A stretch of 64,000 bases of DNA, taken from assembly GCF_024158915.1 (NCBI RefSeq), contig NZ_JAMZGF010000005.1, positions 1-64,000 of the forward strand, written 5' to 3'. Shown here one piece after another: positions 1 to 9,097 of this stretch; within the stretch, counting starts at the first letter, position 1; every line of letters starts with the position of its first letter. A model generated the notes under the pieces. It saw only the letters and a program-made list of their open reading frames with translations, was not told where the DNA came from and ran no database searches. The stretch is from Chryseobacterium sp. S0630 (GTDB taxonomy: Bacteria; Bacteroidota; Bacteroidia; Flavobacteriales; Weeksellaceae). A program made the position numbers and the translations under genes.

Positions 1-265
1 TGAACAAAACATTTTCCCGCATCGCCTTTTCTATTTTACGGGAGGAATAAATATTTTCCATATACGCAAAAACCATCACTTTGAGCATCATCAGGGGATG
101 ATAGCTAGGGTTACCTTCTTTGCGGTATGCATCTAATAAAGTCCTGATGTTGATCTTGTCTAAAACTTCATTTACAATCCGCACAGGATGATCCATAGGA
201 ATCAGATCGTCAAAAGTATGCGGAAATAAAACCAGCTGATTTTGATTATAATGCTTAAAAGCCAT
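1..265 (-). CDS. IS1182-type transposase, N-terminal part (cut by window edge)
   Basis: Reading leftwards from the ATG at 263-265 gives 88 residues beginning MAFKHYNQNQLVLFP and containing NPSYHPLMMLKVMVFAYMEN and SSRKIEKAMREN. This is the DUF772 N-terminal domain of IS1182-type DDE transposases, which precedes the catalytic RNase H fold. The gene runs off position 1, so catalytic residues and the left end of the element cannot be seen, and intactness cannot be judged. No clear terminal inverted repeat is visible in the 300 bases to the right. The family assignment is confident; activity is unknown. Confidence 0.85.
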   Translation of the reverse strand, partial: MAFKHYNQNQLVLFPHTFDDLIPMDHPVRIVNEVLDKINIRTLLDAYRKEGNPSYHPLMMLKVMVFAYMENIYSSRKIEKAMRENVLF

Positions 266-567
266 ATATCTAATTGATTACTAAATAAATATACAAAAAA
301 AACAAATCAAAATATATAAAAATTATTTACTTTTTAACAAGAAAAACCGCCTCAGTTGTGAGACGGCTTCCTATTGAATAATGTTATATTGAAATTATTT
401 TAACCACAGATTAGCATAGATGTTGTGACGATACAATCGAATTCATCATTCATCATTTATAATTCATCATTATAAAATCCTTCTATCATTCATTTTCATT
501 AAAGAAATCGCTGATGCAGAGTTTTCAGATGAGAGTTTTCTAGCTTTGTTGTTATTAAAATTAAACT
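266..567. other. Intergenic stretch with short direct repeats and one hairpin
   Basis: AT-rich gap between the transposase and the VOC gene. An imperfect hairpin at about 345-369 (arms CCGcCTCA / TGAGaCGG, loop GTTG) has an A-run on its left, so it would act as a terminator for leftward transcription. Short repeats of the form AATTCATCATT occur at about 440-500. I see no gene. Confidence 0.5.
541..548 (+). promoter_or_regulatory. Probable -7 promoter element of the VOC gene
   Basis: TAGCTTTG fits the Bacteroidota -7 consensus TAnnTTTG and lies 19 bases before the ATG at 568. The -33 TTG is not well conserved, so this is a single-element call. Confidence 0.4.
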
Positions 568-1020
568 ATGATTAAAGGAATATATGAAACCCATGTTCAG
601 GTGAGCAATCTGGAAAATGCAATACAATTTTACACGAAAGTATTAGGATTAAAACTGGCTCACAGAGATGAAACCAGACCTATTGCTTTTTTATGGGTGG
701 GAGAAGGAAAAGAATTTATGCTGGGGTTATGGGAGCAAAAAGAGAATCTTCAGACCAGACATTTTGCTTTTTCCAGCAGTAAAGAAGATATTTTGAATTA
801 TTCTGTGGAGTTTCTTGAAAAAAAGGATTTAAAACCATACAATTTTCTGAAAAACGGAAGTATTGAACCTATGGTATTTGCATGGATGCCTGCACTGGCC
901 ATTTATTTTAATGATCCTGATGGAAACCAGCTTGAATTTATTTCTATTTTAGAAGGTGAAGGCAGACCCGAATTGGGAGTACTTAGCTATGAAGAATGGC
1001 TGAATCAGACTGGCAATTAA
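568..1020 (+). CDS. VOC (glyoxalase/bleomycin-resistance fold) family protein
   Basis: 150 residues with two beta-alpha-beta-beta-beta modules typical of the vicinal oxygen chelate superfamily. Candidate metal ligands are His9, His65 (TRHFAF) and Glu123 in the closing DPDGNQLEF motif, which is where FosA/glyoxalase-type proteins coordinate metal. The length is normal for a single-chain VOC protein. It stands alone between a transposase and a convergent minus-strand unit. The substrate cannot be read from sequence; fosfomycin-type thiol transferases, dioxygenases and unknown metabolic enzymes all share this fold. Assignment to the superfamily is safe; function is unknown. Confidence 0.8.
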   Translation: MIKGIYETHVQVSNLENAIQFYTKVLGLKLAHRDETRPIAFLWVGEGKEFMLGLWEQKENLQTRHFAFSSSKEDILNYSVEFLEKKDLKPYNFLKNGSIEPMVFAWMPALAIYFNDPDGNQLEFISILEGEGRPELGVLSYEEWLNQTGN

Positions 1021-1034
1021 TAAAAAGTTAATAC

Positions 1035-1068
1035 AACACAGTGGCGCAAGATGTTGCGCCTTTGTGTT
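1035..1068. terminator. Hairpin between convergent genes
   Basis: Arms GGCGCAA (1043-1049) and TTGCGCC (1054-1060) around a GATG loop are extended by AACACA (1035-1040) and TGTGTT (1063-1068). The T-run is weak, but the position between convergent stop codons suggests a bidirectional terminator. Confidence 0.5.
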
Positions 1069-1103
1069 GGTCAACAAAATGATAAGATGAGCATCAGCAG
1101 TAT

Positions 1104-2447
1104 TTAAACATTGATTAGTTTTTTCACTGCCAGTACATGTTTACAGGGACCTCTTTCCCCCTGATATTTACTGAACCACTCACAGGTACAACGTTCTTTT
1201 TCTTCTTGAATGATCACTGTATGATGTACACCGGTTCCTTTTACTCTGGCTTCTGTTCTTTCTTTATTATTATTTAAAATTTCAACTTTTCCGTCTTCTA
1301 TCAATTTTTCTGCATTTTTTATGCGGGGATTGAGTCCGATAATACGGCTTAATTTAAAAGGAAGTCTACGATAGAAAAATTCTCTGTCATTAAGATCGTA
1401 CCCCAGTAATCCCATTGCAGCAAGCCTGCCAGTACTATTTTCAACTTTGTCAAAACCGATATTCTCTTCCAAAGCAAGCCTGCCAGGATTAAAAGTCTGA
1501 TTGGCAAAGGCATATTTATCCAACGCATCAATCCATTCATCAGGAACATCTGAAATCAGGCTATCCAACACTGCACCTTCACCTGAAAAACCTCTCCAGC
1601 ATTCTCTCGATAAAGAAAAACTGAACCGGATATTTCCCATATTGAGTTGCCATGTTGTAGACTGCATATTAGCATGTGCGAAAACCTGCAAACCATCAAT
1701 ATAAGGAAGAAGAGGTTCTAATAGACGCAATCTGTGAAGTCCTCCTATACAAACAGAATCTGCAGATTTTACCGGAGAAAAAATAGGTTTATTTCCTCTC
1801 ACAATTAAATAATAATCTGACTTCACCACTCCTTTAGGCATTCCTCTGAACAATTGCTGTGTCTGGATTTTATTGAAGGTATGACGCTTTTCTGATTCTG
1901 ATAAATACACCTGAACAGTTCCCAGTCCTTTGATCCATTTAACAGGCAATGGCACTTTTCTTTCTATGACCTTACTTTCCTCCTTGTATAGCCCAACTTC
2001 TTTTTGTCCTACAGAAAGCATAATTTTTTCATTCGGACGGATGCTTCCCAAAGCCGTTATCATAGGCTGATTGAAATCCACATTCGTTGTACCGTTTTCA
2101 AGAAACTCTCCATCCAATCCCTCAGGCAGCACATCTACTCTTGCATACACTCCTGCACAATGAGAAAAACCTTCAAACCTTAGTCTTTCATTTCCTGCCG
2201 TTACTATGGGATCTTTAAGAAGTGCCATCTGAAAAGGTGACAGGTTAAAACTGGATTTCACGATGTTGGAAAGCGTAATCAGACATCGGGCTAAAATAAA
2301 GGGTTGTCCTACATTTCCCCAGAAAAAACAGGGAACATCGGTATTTTTGTCAATCTCACTGTATTTAGCAAGAAATAACTCTTCAAGTGCTCCTCTCCTG
2401 ACTAAAGAGGAAGCTCCTGAATAGTTGTAAATCAGCGTATCTTCCAT
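1104..2447 (-). CDS. SWIM zinc-finger domain protein
   Basis: 447 residues. The C terminus carries a SWIM zinc finger: Cys420-x-Cys422, then Cys435-x-His437 in a CTCEWFSKYQ...GPCKH context, the CxCxnCxH pattern that chelates one zinc and usually binds nucleic acid or protein. The upstream 400 residues are not a family I can name; they look globular with mixed alpha/beta content and no membrane segment. The gene starts three bases after the stop of the 898-aa helical protein, so the two are co-translated. SWIM proteins are known partners of MoxR/vWA conflict modules, and such a module lies 15 kb away on the same strand, but no direct link is shown here. Confidence 0.75.
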   Translation of the reverse strand: MEDTLIYNYSGASSLVRRGALEELFLAKYSEIDKNTDVPCFFWGNVGQPFILARCLITLSNIVKSSFNLSPFQMALLKDPIVTAGNERLRFEGFSHCAGVYARVDVLPEGLDGEFLENGTTNVDFNQPMITALGSIRPNEKIMLSVGQKEVGLYKEESKVIERKVPLPVKWIKGLGTVQVYLSESEKRHTFNKIQTQQLFRGMPKGVVKSDYYLIVRGNKPIFSPVKSADSVCIGGLHRLRLLEPLLPYIDGLQVFAHANMQSTTWQLNMGNIRFSFSLSRECWRGFSGEGAVLDSLISDVPDEWIDALDKYAFANQTFNPGRLALEENIGFDKVENSTGRLAAMGLLGYDLNDREFFYRRLPFKLSRIIGLNPRIKNAEKLIEDGKVEILNNNKERTEARVKGTGVHHTVIIQEEKERCTCEWFSKYQGERGPCKHVLAVKKLINV

Positions 2448-2450
2448 GTT

Positions 2451-5147
2451 CTATTTTTTCAGAAGAAGATTACATATTTTTTTAAGACTCGAGTTTTCTT
2501 TCCAGCTGTTTAATTTTTCAACGACTTCCTGATGTACTGAGGAATGGTTCAAAGCCAATACTTCATGATAGATTTCCAGAATTCTTTTCAGATTGGTAAC
2601 AGGTTCTTCCATTTGAAGCAGAATATTGAAAATCAATTCTTCAAGAGCCGCATTATGATTTTTACTTACATTAAGCATGTGATGCTGCATAAGATCAGTC
2701 AATCTCTTCACCGGTGCCCATTCTAATTTTTCGTGCAGACCAATCACTCTTCCCAGTCTTGCATTATCCATCATCTGGCAAGAAATATGTTCAAGCCAAA
2801 TTTCAGCAGCTGTTCCACGAATGGTCTTATCACTGTCCAGGAAAATAGTCCCAAGAAACAGATACCCAATTTCATCGAGAGGTTTTTTGATCTGGTACAA
2901 CGTATTTGCAGTGTTCAGAACAAGACTTCTTTCAAAAACTTCTGCAATTCCTGAATAGAAAAGGCAGTATTTAATTACCTTCGCCAGCGCGTTTGCAGGT
3001 GTATTGGGGAAGCAAAGCATCAGTGCAGGAATTTCGTTAAGCTCTTTCTGCTCAGCAACAAAATATTCCATGAATAAAGGTTCTTTTCTTTTTTCAAGAT
3101 GATATTTTGGAATCGTAATATTGAGCTCTACCGGATAATATGAGTTTTTCTTATTATCAATGGTTTTCCATTGATAAGCCCCTGAAAAGAATTCTGCAGG
3201 AATATTATCATATCCGAAATTTTTAAATTCCTCAAAAACAGTTTCCGGTGAACGGGTAATTCCAGCTGTCATCCACCATGAAGGGTGTATAAACTTACCT
3301 TCCGGCTTTTCATTTTTTCCCAAGAAGAAAAGCAGTAATTCTTTATATTCACCTTTTAATCTTTTCTCTGCTTCGGCAATAGCTTTTGAAGTATCATCTA
3401 ATGCACAACGTTGCAAGGCCAGCTGAATATCCAGATGATGAGGCTCTATATTGCTGTTCTGATAGCTCTCCAGCCTTTCTACCAAAGTAACAGGAGAAAT
3501 CCAGCATGGTGCATGGGTTATTGGAAACAACAAGGGAAGTTTGTCACCGCATTTTATTTTTTCAACTGCATAGATAGCAATATCTTTAAAGGCCTGTCTT
3601 GCAGGGCAATCTGCCCCAACATCTTCTATCGGGCCTAGTTTTTTCTGATAATTGGAGTAAGACTCTCTCGTAGCTTCTTCTTCTTTGGTTTTCTGATATA
3701 TTTTTTCCAGATTCTTTAGCTGAACAGGATATTGTTCCATCAAAGCCAAACCATAATTGATGATTGCATTGCACAGTAAAACATTCAGATAAGGAACTTC
3801 CCATTTCGCAATGGTTTTACAAGCCTTCAAAAATACAGGTTCCACCAGTTTCACAGATTCTGCATCCACGTCTCCGGCAAATTTGATAAACCCTGTCAAA
3901 GCAATATCACAATGATAGCTGTAAGGGTCATCCATTGCCAAAGGAAGATAAAACATCAGGTCTTCAAAATTCTGAAGTACCTGTACTGCATTTTCGTCTG
4001 AGGTCAATACTCTTTTTTCCGAAGCTATCGCCTCAAGTTCCGGCTGTTTCTCTTCAATATATTTTACCAAAAGAGGGCGCACATTGGTCAGTATATTATC
4101 TGAATAATGGGAAAGTGCCTCTATCATATTTTCTGAAGCCGGAATGTATTTAAGAATGATCTTTGCTGCTTTTGACTGTATGCCGTCATCTTTACTGACA
4201 AATGCTGTACTTAAAGCCATTCCGAGCATATCCGGATCCATTTTCTTTCTCTGGAATATTTTTTCAGTAAGTCCCAGACTGGAAACCACTACTGTTTTTA
4301 CCTCAGAGCTTAGTAGATTCGGAAGATAATGTGAAAATTCTTCATTCTTAAATTCTGAAGTTCCCACAATTTTTTTCAAGTGGGATAATATTGTATTCAC
4401 GGCTTTTGACTGTGAAGAAACGAGCCCTGCAAGTAGTTCATCCTGTAAATCGGATAATTCTTCTTCCGTTGGTTTTAATGAGGTAAATGCATCCATAAAC
4501 CAACCCGTGACATTTTTATTAAAATTCCTGTTGGCAGCCAAAAGGCACTCTTTCAGAAATCTTTTTCTTTCAATTTTCTTATCCGTAATAAGCTTTTGAA
4601 CAATAGGAAACCATTCTTTGCGGAAAGGCAAAGATTTGGAAGGAAATTCACACAAATACCAAAAATGAGTATTGAGTGTTTCAGGATGACGGTCAAGATC
4701 TGCCGGATAATTGCTCAGATGATGTCCCAACAATTCAGGTTTAGGCTGTACATATCCTTTCTCTGTCCATCCTAAAATATCTTTATAATTAAATGCTGTA
4801 AATTCAGCTTCTACTGATTCATTGATAAAGTCTGAAAACCAATCCGGGCATCCCCATTCCAGGATCTGATCAGTTTGTTCTGCATTACGGAAAAGACTCC
4901 AGTAATTTTTACCAAAATTCTTTTTGTCCATGCAGACAAATGAAGCAATATCTATAATGGAATGCTGATTCACAGATCCTGCCGTATGGTAGGAGTTTTT
5001 AGTCATTACAATTTTACTGATCTCACGGTCCATTTTCTTTATAGACGGTACCAGTGTTTTCCTTTCTTCAATACTAAGCTCTTTTAGAAAGGGAATAATC
5101 TCATGTATTTTTTCCTCATTAAGGATCTCATAAAGTCTTTCTTTCAT
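2451..5147 (-). CDS. Large helical-repeat protein (DUF6493-like), SWIM partner
   Basis: 898 residues, almost entirely predicted amphipathic helices with HEAT/ARM-like periodicity, soluble, with no signal peptide or membrane segment. Proteins of this size and character next to SWIM genes in Bacteroidota are annotated as DUF6493; I assign that from memory of the pairing and it should be checked. It probably acts as a scaffold for the SWIM protein encoded three bases downstream. Nothing catalytic is visible. The start is ATG at 5147. Confidence 0.6.
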   Translation of the reverse strand: MKERLYEILNEEKIHEIIPFLKELSIEERKTLVPSIKKMDREISKIVMTKNSYHTAGSVNQHSIIDIASFVCMDKKNFGKNYWSLFRNAEQTDQILEWGCPDWFSDFINESVEAEFTAFNYKDILGWTEKGYVQPKPELLGHHLSNYPADLDRHPETLNTHFWYLCEFPSKSLPFRKEWFPIVQKLITDKKIERKRFLKECLLAANRNFNKNVTGWFMDAFTSLKPTEEELSDLQDELLAGLVSSQSKAVNTILSHLKKIVGTSEFKNEEFSHYLPNLLSSEVKTVVVSSLGLTEKIFQRKKMDPDMLGMALSTAFVSKDDGIQSKAAKIILKYIPASENMIEALSHYSDNILTNVRPLLVKYIEEKQPELEAIASEKRVLTSDENAVQVLQNFEDLMFYLPLAMDDPYSYHCDIALTGFIKFAGDVDAESVKLVEPVFLKACKTIAKWEVPYLNVLLCNAIINYGLALMEQYPVQLKNLEKIYQKTKEEEATRESYSNYQKKLGPIEDVGADCPARQAFKDIAIYAVEKIKCGDKLPLLFPITHAPCWISPVTLVERLESYQNSNIEPHHLDIQLALQRCALDDTSKAIAEAEKRLKGEYKELLLFFLGKNEKPEGKFIHPSWWMTAGITRSPETVFEEFKNFGYDNIPAEFFSGAYQWKTIDNKKNSYYPVELNITIPKYHLEKRKEPLFMEYFVAEQKELNEIPALMLCFPNTPANALAKVIKYCLFYSGIAEVFERSLVLNTANTLYQIKKPLDEIGYLFLGTIFLDSDKTIRGTAAEIWLEHISCQMMDNARLGRVIGLHEKLEWAPVKRLTDLMQHHMLNVSKNHNAALEELIFNILLQMEEPVTNLKRILEIYHEVLALNHSSVHQEVVEKLNSWKENSSLKKICNLLLKK

Positions 5148-5153
5148 GGTGCT

Positions 5154-5477
5154 TTAATTTGATGTATAAATTTGTTTCAGGTTATTCATTTTTTTCCATT
5201 CTTTAGGTTGTCTGACAAGATTTTTTTTCATCCCAGACTGATTTGGTTTTAACAGTTTATGATAAAGCCCAAAGAACTTTTCAGCATTCAAAACTGTCTT
5301 TTCAACTGTTGAAAGAATGGGTATCAGCAGTTTTCCGGAAGCAACATTACAACTGGTAATCAGACTGATAAGTTTGGGAATTTTGTGGATAAATCCTTTT
5401 ATCTGATTCCATACAAATCTTACCTTTTTACCGATTATTGTTCCCAACTTCATTTCTTTAAAATTATTCAAAAACAT
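5154..5477 (-). CDS. Small lysine-rich hypothetical protein
   Basis: 107 residues, basic, with repeated short hydrophobic segments such as KLISLITSCNVASGKLLIPIL but no convincing transmembrane helix. It ends six bases before the 898-aa gene and could be the first cistron of that unit. I do not recognise it. Composition is less protein-like than its neighbours, so it may be a decayed gene or a chance reading frame in an AT-rich leader. Confidence 0.35.
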   Translation of the reverse strand: MFLNNFKEMKLGTIIGKKVRFVWNQIKGFIHKIPKLISLITSCNVASGKLLIPILSTVEKTVLNAEKFFGLYHKLLKPNQSGMKKNLVRQPKEWKKMNNLKQIYTSN

Positions 5478-6211
5478 CCTGTTTATAAGGCTTCAAAAGC
5501 CGTACCACAGAGCGTTTGATAGTATTAAACAGTCCCAAAAACAAGAATAAACAAAGCCTCTTCCGGGAAGGGTATTCTGTTTCATCCAAACATTCGGAAA
5601 CACAACATCTATTTAAATAAAATACTGATATACAACACTTAATGAGTTTTACTATTTTTTCCCTGTAAAAGCAGAGTCTGAAAAACAGGATACCGTATAT
5701 AAAATTCTCATCAGATTATTATCATAAACACCTTGATAAAATTGAATGAAGTATTTAAAAAAAGAAGTATTATCAGGAATGTAACGATCAAAGAATTCAC
5801 TGACAATGTCAACAGGTGTCTTGTCATATCCGGAATTCTGTTATTTGTACTCGTTTCCTGTTTTACAATACGTCAACAGTTTAAATTTTTCACCTGAAAA
5901 CCTTTATCAATAAGCATAAACTCATTCTTATCGGCTAAAATAAAAAAAAATGACTGACAGACAGTAAATTATCCCATAAAAGTGATTTTTTTAACAAATA
6001 TTAAGTTAATTAAAACAATAGCTATCAAAGCCTTTGGTAACATAAAAACAATTCCCTGTTTAAAGATATATTAATGAAAAAGTGGTTAAAAGCGTTATAC
6101 CATGATATTTACACAACATTTGGTGTCTTAATTCCAGAATTTAAGATACCATATAACAAATCAGGTTAGCTTACCAATACGTTAATTTTTTTTAAAATAA
6201 TAAAAACAGGA
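5478..6211. other. Long AT-rich intergenic region
   Basis: About 730 bases without a recognisable gene, RNA or repeat. One ORF of 31 codons (6074-6169, plus; starting MKKWLKALYHDIYTTFG) has an ATG and a stop but no other support. The region probably carries the divergent promoters of the minus-strand SWIM unit and the plus-strand MarR operon. Confidence 0.4.
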
Positions 6212-6239
6212 TTGTAATTCTCTAAATTTTATATATTTG
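6212..6239 (+). promoter_or_regulatory. Promoter of the MarR operon
   Basis: A complete Bacteroidota-type promoter: TTG at 6212-6214, 17 bases, then TATATTTG at 6232-6239, ending 35 bases before the MarR ATG. Both elements and the spacing match the consensus TTG-N17-19-TAnnTTTG. Confidence 0.75.
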
Positions 6240-6274
6240 CAAAATAAAATACTTGACAACTCAAACACTTTTCA

Positions 6275-6700
6275 ATGATAAGCACAGAATTATTATTTTT
6301 AATAAACATCAATAAACTACAGTCTGTAATTGCCAGAAAATTTGATTCTCTGAGCGTTCATGGTCTGGGATTCAATGACTTTGTTATTCTTTATGTACTC
6401 TATTCTTCCTCTGAGAGTAGAATGAGAAGAATAGATCTTGCTGAAAAAATAGGTCTTACAGCATCAGGAGTTACCCGATTATTGAATCCATTGGAAAAAA
6501 TCGGACTGGTATCCAGAGAAACCAATGAAAGAGATGCCCGTGTAAGTTATGTGGTCATCACTCCTAACGGTAAAAAGATATTTGAAGAGGCTAAGCTGAG
6601 TGCTGAAAATATTACTAAAGAAATTCTTTCTTCCAAAAAGGGTAAATCTCTACGCATGGTCAATGAATTTTTATTTGATTTAGGAGGAAATATACAATAA
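6275..6700 (+). CDS. MarR-family transcriptional regulator
   Basis: 141 residues with the MarR winged-helix arrangement: N-terminal dimerisation helix, helix-turn-helix near residues 50-75 (MRRIDLAEKIGLTASGVTRL) and the wing RETNERDARVSYVVIT, including the Asp-Ala-Arg characteristic of the family. Such proteins are dimeric repressors released by small aromatic ligands or oxidation. It is the first gene of a tight four-gene operon (gaps of 7, 4 and 0 bases), so it probably controls itself and the GIY-YIG-like, DUF1330-like and hydrolase genes behind it. Confidence 0.9.
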   Translation: MISTELLFLININKLQSVIARKFDSLSVHGLGFNDFVILYVLYSSSESRMRRIDLAEKIGLTASGVTRLLNPLEKIGLVSRETNERDARVSYVVITPNGKKIFEEAKLSAENITKEILSSKKGKSLRMVNEFLFDLGGNIQ

Positions 6701-6707
6701 TGAAAAG

Positions 6708-7046
6708 ATGAAAAATGCATTAAAAAAACAACTAAGAGAAAAGGCAAAAGACCATACAACAACAATGGGAGTACTTGCTGTTACTAACATTTCAAACGGG
6801 AAACAATATGTTCAGGCTTCTTTAAATCTGGAAGCACTGGTGAATAAGATGAAATTTCTTTTAAACGGAGGACTATTTACCCATCCACAATTACAGAAAG
6901 AATGGACTGAATCAGGAAATGATTCTTTTACTTTTGAGTTTGTAGTCGTTGTTCCGGATCAGAACAACAAATTTATCAACTATCGTAAAGAGATTCAAAA
7001 GGCTGAACAGTCTTATATTTCCGGACTAACTACAGAATTATATTAA
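6708..7046 (+). CDS. GIY-YIG-like small protein
   Basis: 112 residues resembling the short, divergent GIY-YIG group seen beside regulators in Bacteroidota: an N-terminal MGVLAVTNISNGKQYVQAS segment in place of the classical GIY...YIG strands, then NGGLFTHPQLQKEW and a DSFTFEFVVVVPD strand. The catalytic Arg and Glu of true nucleases are not clearly placed, so nuclease activity is doubtful. It lies in the MarR operon. Confidence 0.65.
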   Translation: MKNALKKQLREKAKDHTTTMGVLAVTNISNGKQYVQASLNLEALVNKMKFLLNGGLFTHPQLQKEWTESGNDSFTFEFVVVVPDQNNKFINYRKEIQKAEQSYISGLTTELY

Positions 7047-7050
7047 AGTG

Positions 7051-7488
7051 ATGTCAAAAAAATATCTATCTCCTACTTTTGAAGCTGGAAAGCATCTGTT
7101 TACTAAAAATATAAAAGGGGCCATTATTAATCTTAACCTTATCAGATTAAAGATGGAAGCAGATTATTCTGAATATCCGGATCTGAAACCCAATGAGCAA
7201 ACAAGTGGTTGGGATGCCTATCTTACCTATATCAGGGAAACCGAACCTTATTTAAAGGAAAGTGGCGGAGAAATTTTATTTATCGGGAAAGGAGATCAGT
7301 TTTTGATAGGTCCTGAAAGTGAATATTGGGATCTATGTCTCTTAATCAGACAACAAAGTGTCAATGATTTTTTCGGTTTTGAAAAGAACGAAGCTTATAT
7401 GAAAATTATGGGTCATAGAATGGCCGCAGTAGAAGATTCCAGACTTTTACCATTGGAAGAAGTATTGTTGAATGTAAAAAAAGATTAA
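7051..7488 (+). CDS. DUF1330-like dimeric alpha/beta-barrel protein
   Basis: 145 residues from the ATG at 7051; the preceding GTG at 7048 is a less likely start. The central part (GWDAYLTYIRETEPYLKESG, then GGEILFIGKGDQFLIGPE and WDLCLLIRQQSVNDFFGF) follows the DUF1330/NIPSNAP-like ferredoxin-fold pattern, in which a small acidic subunit dimerises around a pocket for a small molecule. The stop codon abuts the ATG of the alpha/beta hydrolase. Function is unknown; the operon suggests detoxification or catabolism of a small compound sensed by MarR. Confidence 0.55.
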   Translation: MSKKYLSPTFEAGKHLFTKNIKGAIINLNLIRLKMEADYSEYPDLKPNEQTSGWDAYLTYIRETEPYLKESGGEILFIGKGDQFLIGPESEYWDLCLLIRQQSVNDFFGFEKNEAYMKIMGHRMAAVEDSRLLPLEEVLLNVKKD

Positions 7489-8370
7489 ATGAAAACAGTC
7501 AAAATGAATGATGTAGAATTATGCTATGAGGTATTTGGCGAAAAAAATTCTGATGTCATTGTATTAATTCCCGGATTAGGAAGTCAGATGATCCGTTGGG
7601 ATATTACATTTTGTAATCTTCTGGTTGAAAAAGGCTTTAAGGTGATTCGTTTTGATAACAGAGATTCGGGGAGTTCTGTTTTTAATGCAAAAAGAGAAAT
7701 TCCTTCTGGTAAAAGAATTGAAGAGATTTTCGAGAATCTCAGTAAAGAAGGGATTTCTTATTCTTTGATGGATATGGCGAATGATGTTATTGGTCTTCTT
7801 AATCATCTAAATATTGAAAAGGCTCATATAGCTGGACGTTCCATGGGAGGAATTATTGCACAGCTTTTAGGTTCCTATTATCCTGAAAGAGTTTTATCAT
7901 TGACGATCATTATGTCGACCTCTATGAATCCGTCTCTTCCTAAGCCTGATCCGGAAGTAATGGCTATGATGACACAGGTAACTGCTGATCCTGTTCTTCA
8001 GAAAGAAGAGTATCTAAGAGAAAAGATCCGTTTTGCAAAGAAAATATCGGGTTCGGGATATATTTTTGATTCGAATCAGGAAAAAGCTTTGCTTGAAGAG
8101 GAACTTATACGTTTCAGAACCAAAAACGGAATTATCCGGCAGCTTTTAGCCATGGGTTCCTTTCAGTATAACTCTGAAGTGCTGAAGAAAATAACCGTTC
8201 CTACTCTGATCATCCATGGAACAGACGATCTGATCTTTCATCCTGATTGCGGAAAAGATATTGCGGATTCTATTCCCAATGCCGAATGGCTTCTTATTGA
8301 GGGGATGGGACATTCTATTCCGGTGGAACTTCACAACTTTATTTCTAACAGGATATCTGATATAGCATAA
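7489..8370 (+). CDS. Alpha/beta hydrolase
   Basis: 293 residues with a complete alpha/beta-hydrolase catalytic set: oxyanion HG-type segment IPGLGSQM near 28-34, nucleophile elbow GRSMGG with Ser118, acid in HGTDDLIF (Asp246/247) and His275 in EGMGHSIP. It resembles esterase/epoxide-hydrolase-like cytosolic enzymes; the substrate is unknown. It is the last gene of the MarR operon and is followed four bases later by a strong hairpin terminator. Confidence 0.88.
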   Translation: MKTVKMNDVELCYEVFGEKNSDVIVLIPGLGSQMIRWDITFCNLLVEKGFKVIRFDNRDSGSSVFNAKREIPSGKRIEEIFENLSKEGISYSLMDMANDVIGLLNHLNIEKAHIAGRSMGGIIAQLLGSYYPERVLSLTIIMSTSMNPSLPKPDPEVMAMMTQVTADPVLQKEEYLREKIRFAKKISGSGYIFDSNQEKALLEEELIRFRTKNGIIRQLLAMGSFQYNSEVLKKITVPTLIIHGTDDLIFHPDCGKDIADSIPNAEWLLIEGMGHSIPVELHNFISNRISDIA

Positions 8371-8374
8371 TAAA

Positions 8375-8412
8375 AAGACTGCCTCATCATTTGAGACAGT
8401 CTTCATTTTTTA
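8375..8412. terminator. Bidirectional terminator
   Basis: Stem AAGACTG (8375-8381) with CAGTCTT (8397-8403), extended inward by CTCA/TGAG, flanked by an A-run and a T-run. It lies between the convergent hydrolase and exonuclease genes. Confidence 0.85.
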
Positions 8413-8436
8413 AATATCTGCTTTATTTCAGATGAT

Positions 8437-8988
8437 TTAATAATTCTTCAGGCACCAATGCAGAATCTTTGCAATGTTTTTGGCGTCATCTACTCCTCTG
8501 TGGTGAGTACCTTCTAAAGTCATACCCAATTCACCCAAAGCTCTGTTCATTCCGACACTTTTCCTGATCGTAGGATGAATTTCACCAAATAATGTCTTCA
8601 CATTGATGTGGTCATCACTCATCGGATAATCTGTGTAGAATCTTCTTGCCTGGTTTTGAAGCATATTCAGATCGTAGTTTCCGTAGCTCGCCCAAGTCAG
8701 TTCTTCCGAATCATATTCTGCTCTCAGGATATCGAAAGCATCATCCAGCATGATTCCTTCATGATCCAGCATATTTTGGGTAAGAGTAGTCAACTCCGTA
8801 CAGAACGGACTTACTTTTGAATACTGGGGTTTTACTAAAATCCCTTCATTTTTAGAGATCTTACCGGTTTTTGCATTCATAATGCATACCCCGATTTCAA
8901 TGATCTCACTTTCCTGACCTCTTGGCGGGCGGTTATCCCAACACGTTGCTTCGAGGTCTACTATTAATATATTATCTGTTGTTTTCAC
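8437..8988 (-). CDS. DEDDh 3'-5' exonuclease (ERI-1/KapD-like), copy 1
   Basis: 183 residues of the DEDDh exonuclease family. ExoI motif IVDLEATCW holds Asp11 and Glu13; ExoII Asp is in SYGNYDLNML; ExoIII is GTHHRGVDDAKN with the catalytic His at 162/163 and Asp at 167/168. The CW after the first motif and HHRGVDDA are typical of the ERI-1/KapD branch, which trims structured RNA 3' ends. It is the last gene of the minus-strand RNA-metabolism series and a tandem paralogue of the next gene upstream (9098-9640), about 110 bases away. The two differ enough to suggest an old duplication with split substrates. Confidence 0.9.
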   Translation of the reverse strand: MKTTDNILIVDLEATCWDNRPPRGQESEIIEIGVCIMNAKTGKISKNEGILVKPQYSKVSPFCTELTTLTQNMLDHEGIMLDDAFDILRAEYDSEELTWASYGNYDLNMLQNQARRFYTDYPMSDDHINVKTLFGEIHPTIRKSVGMNRALGELGMTLEGTHHRGVDDAKNIAKILHWCLKNY

Positions 8989-9097
8989 TTGTTTAAAATT
9001 TAATTGTTAAAGCATGGATGATATGGGATGGAGGAAGTTTTAATAACGTCTCATTTACTTCCAGCCTCCATCATCAGTCTTCCAGCCTATTTATTAT

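Noticed and set aside
1..265. Transposase as boundary of an island reaching the tRNA region
   Set aside because: No matching inverted repeat, second IS copy or direct repeat was seen before the tRNA region.
6074..6169. 31-codon ORF (MKKWLKALYHDIYTTFG...) in the gap before marR
   Set aside because: It has an ATG and a stop but no promoter, leader motif or terminator to support it in AT-rich sequence.
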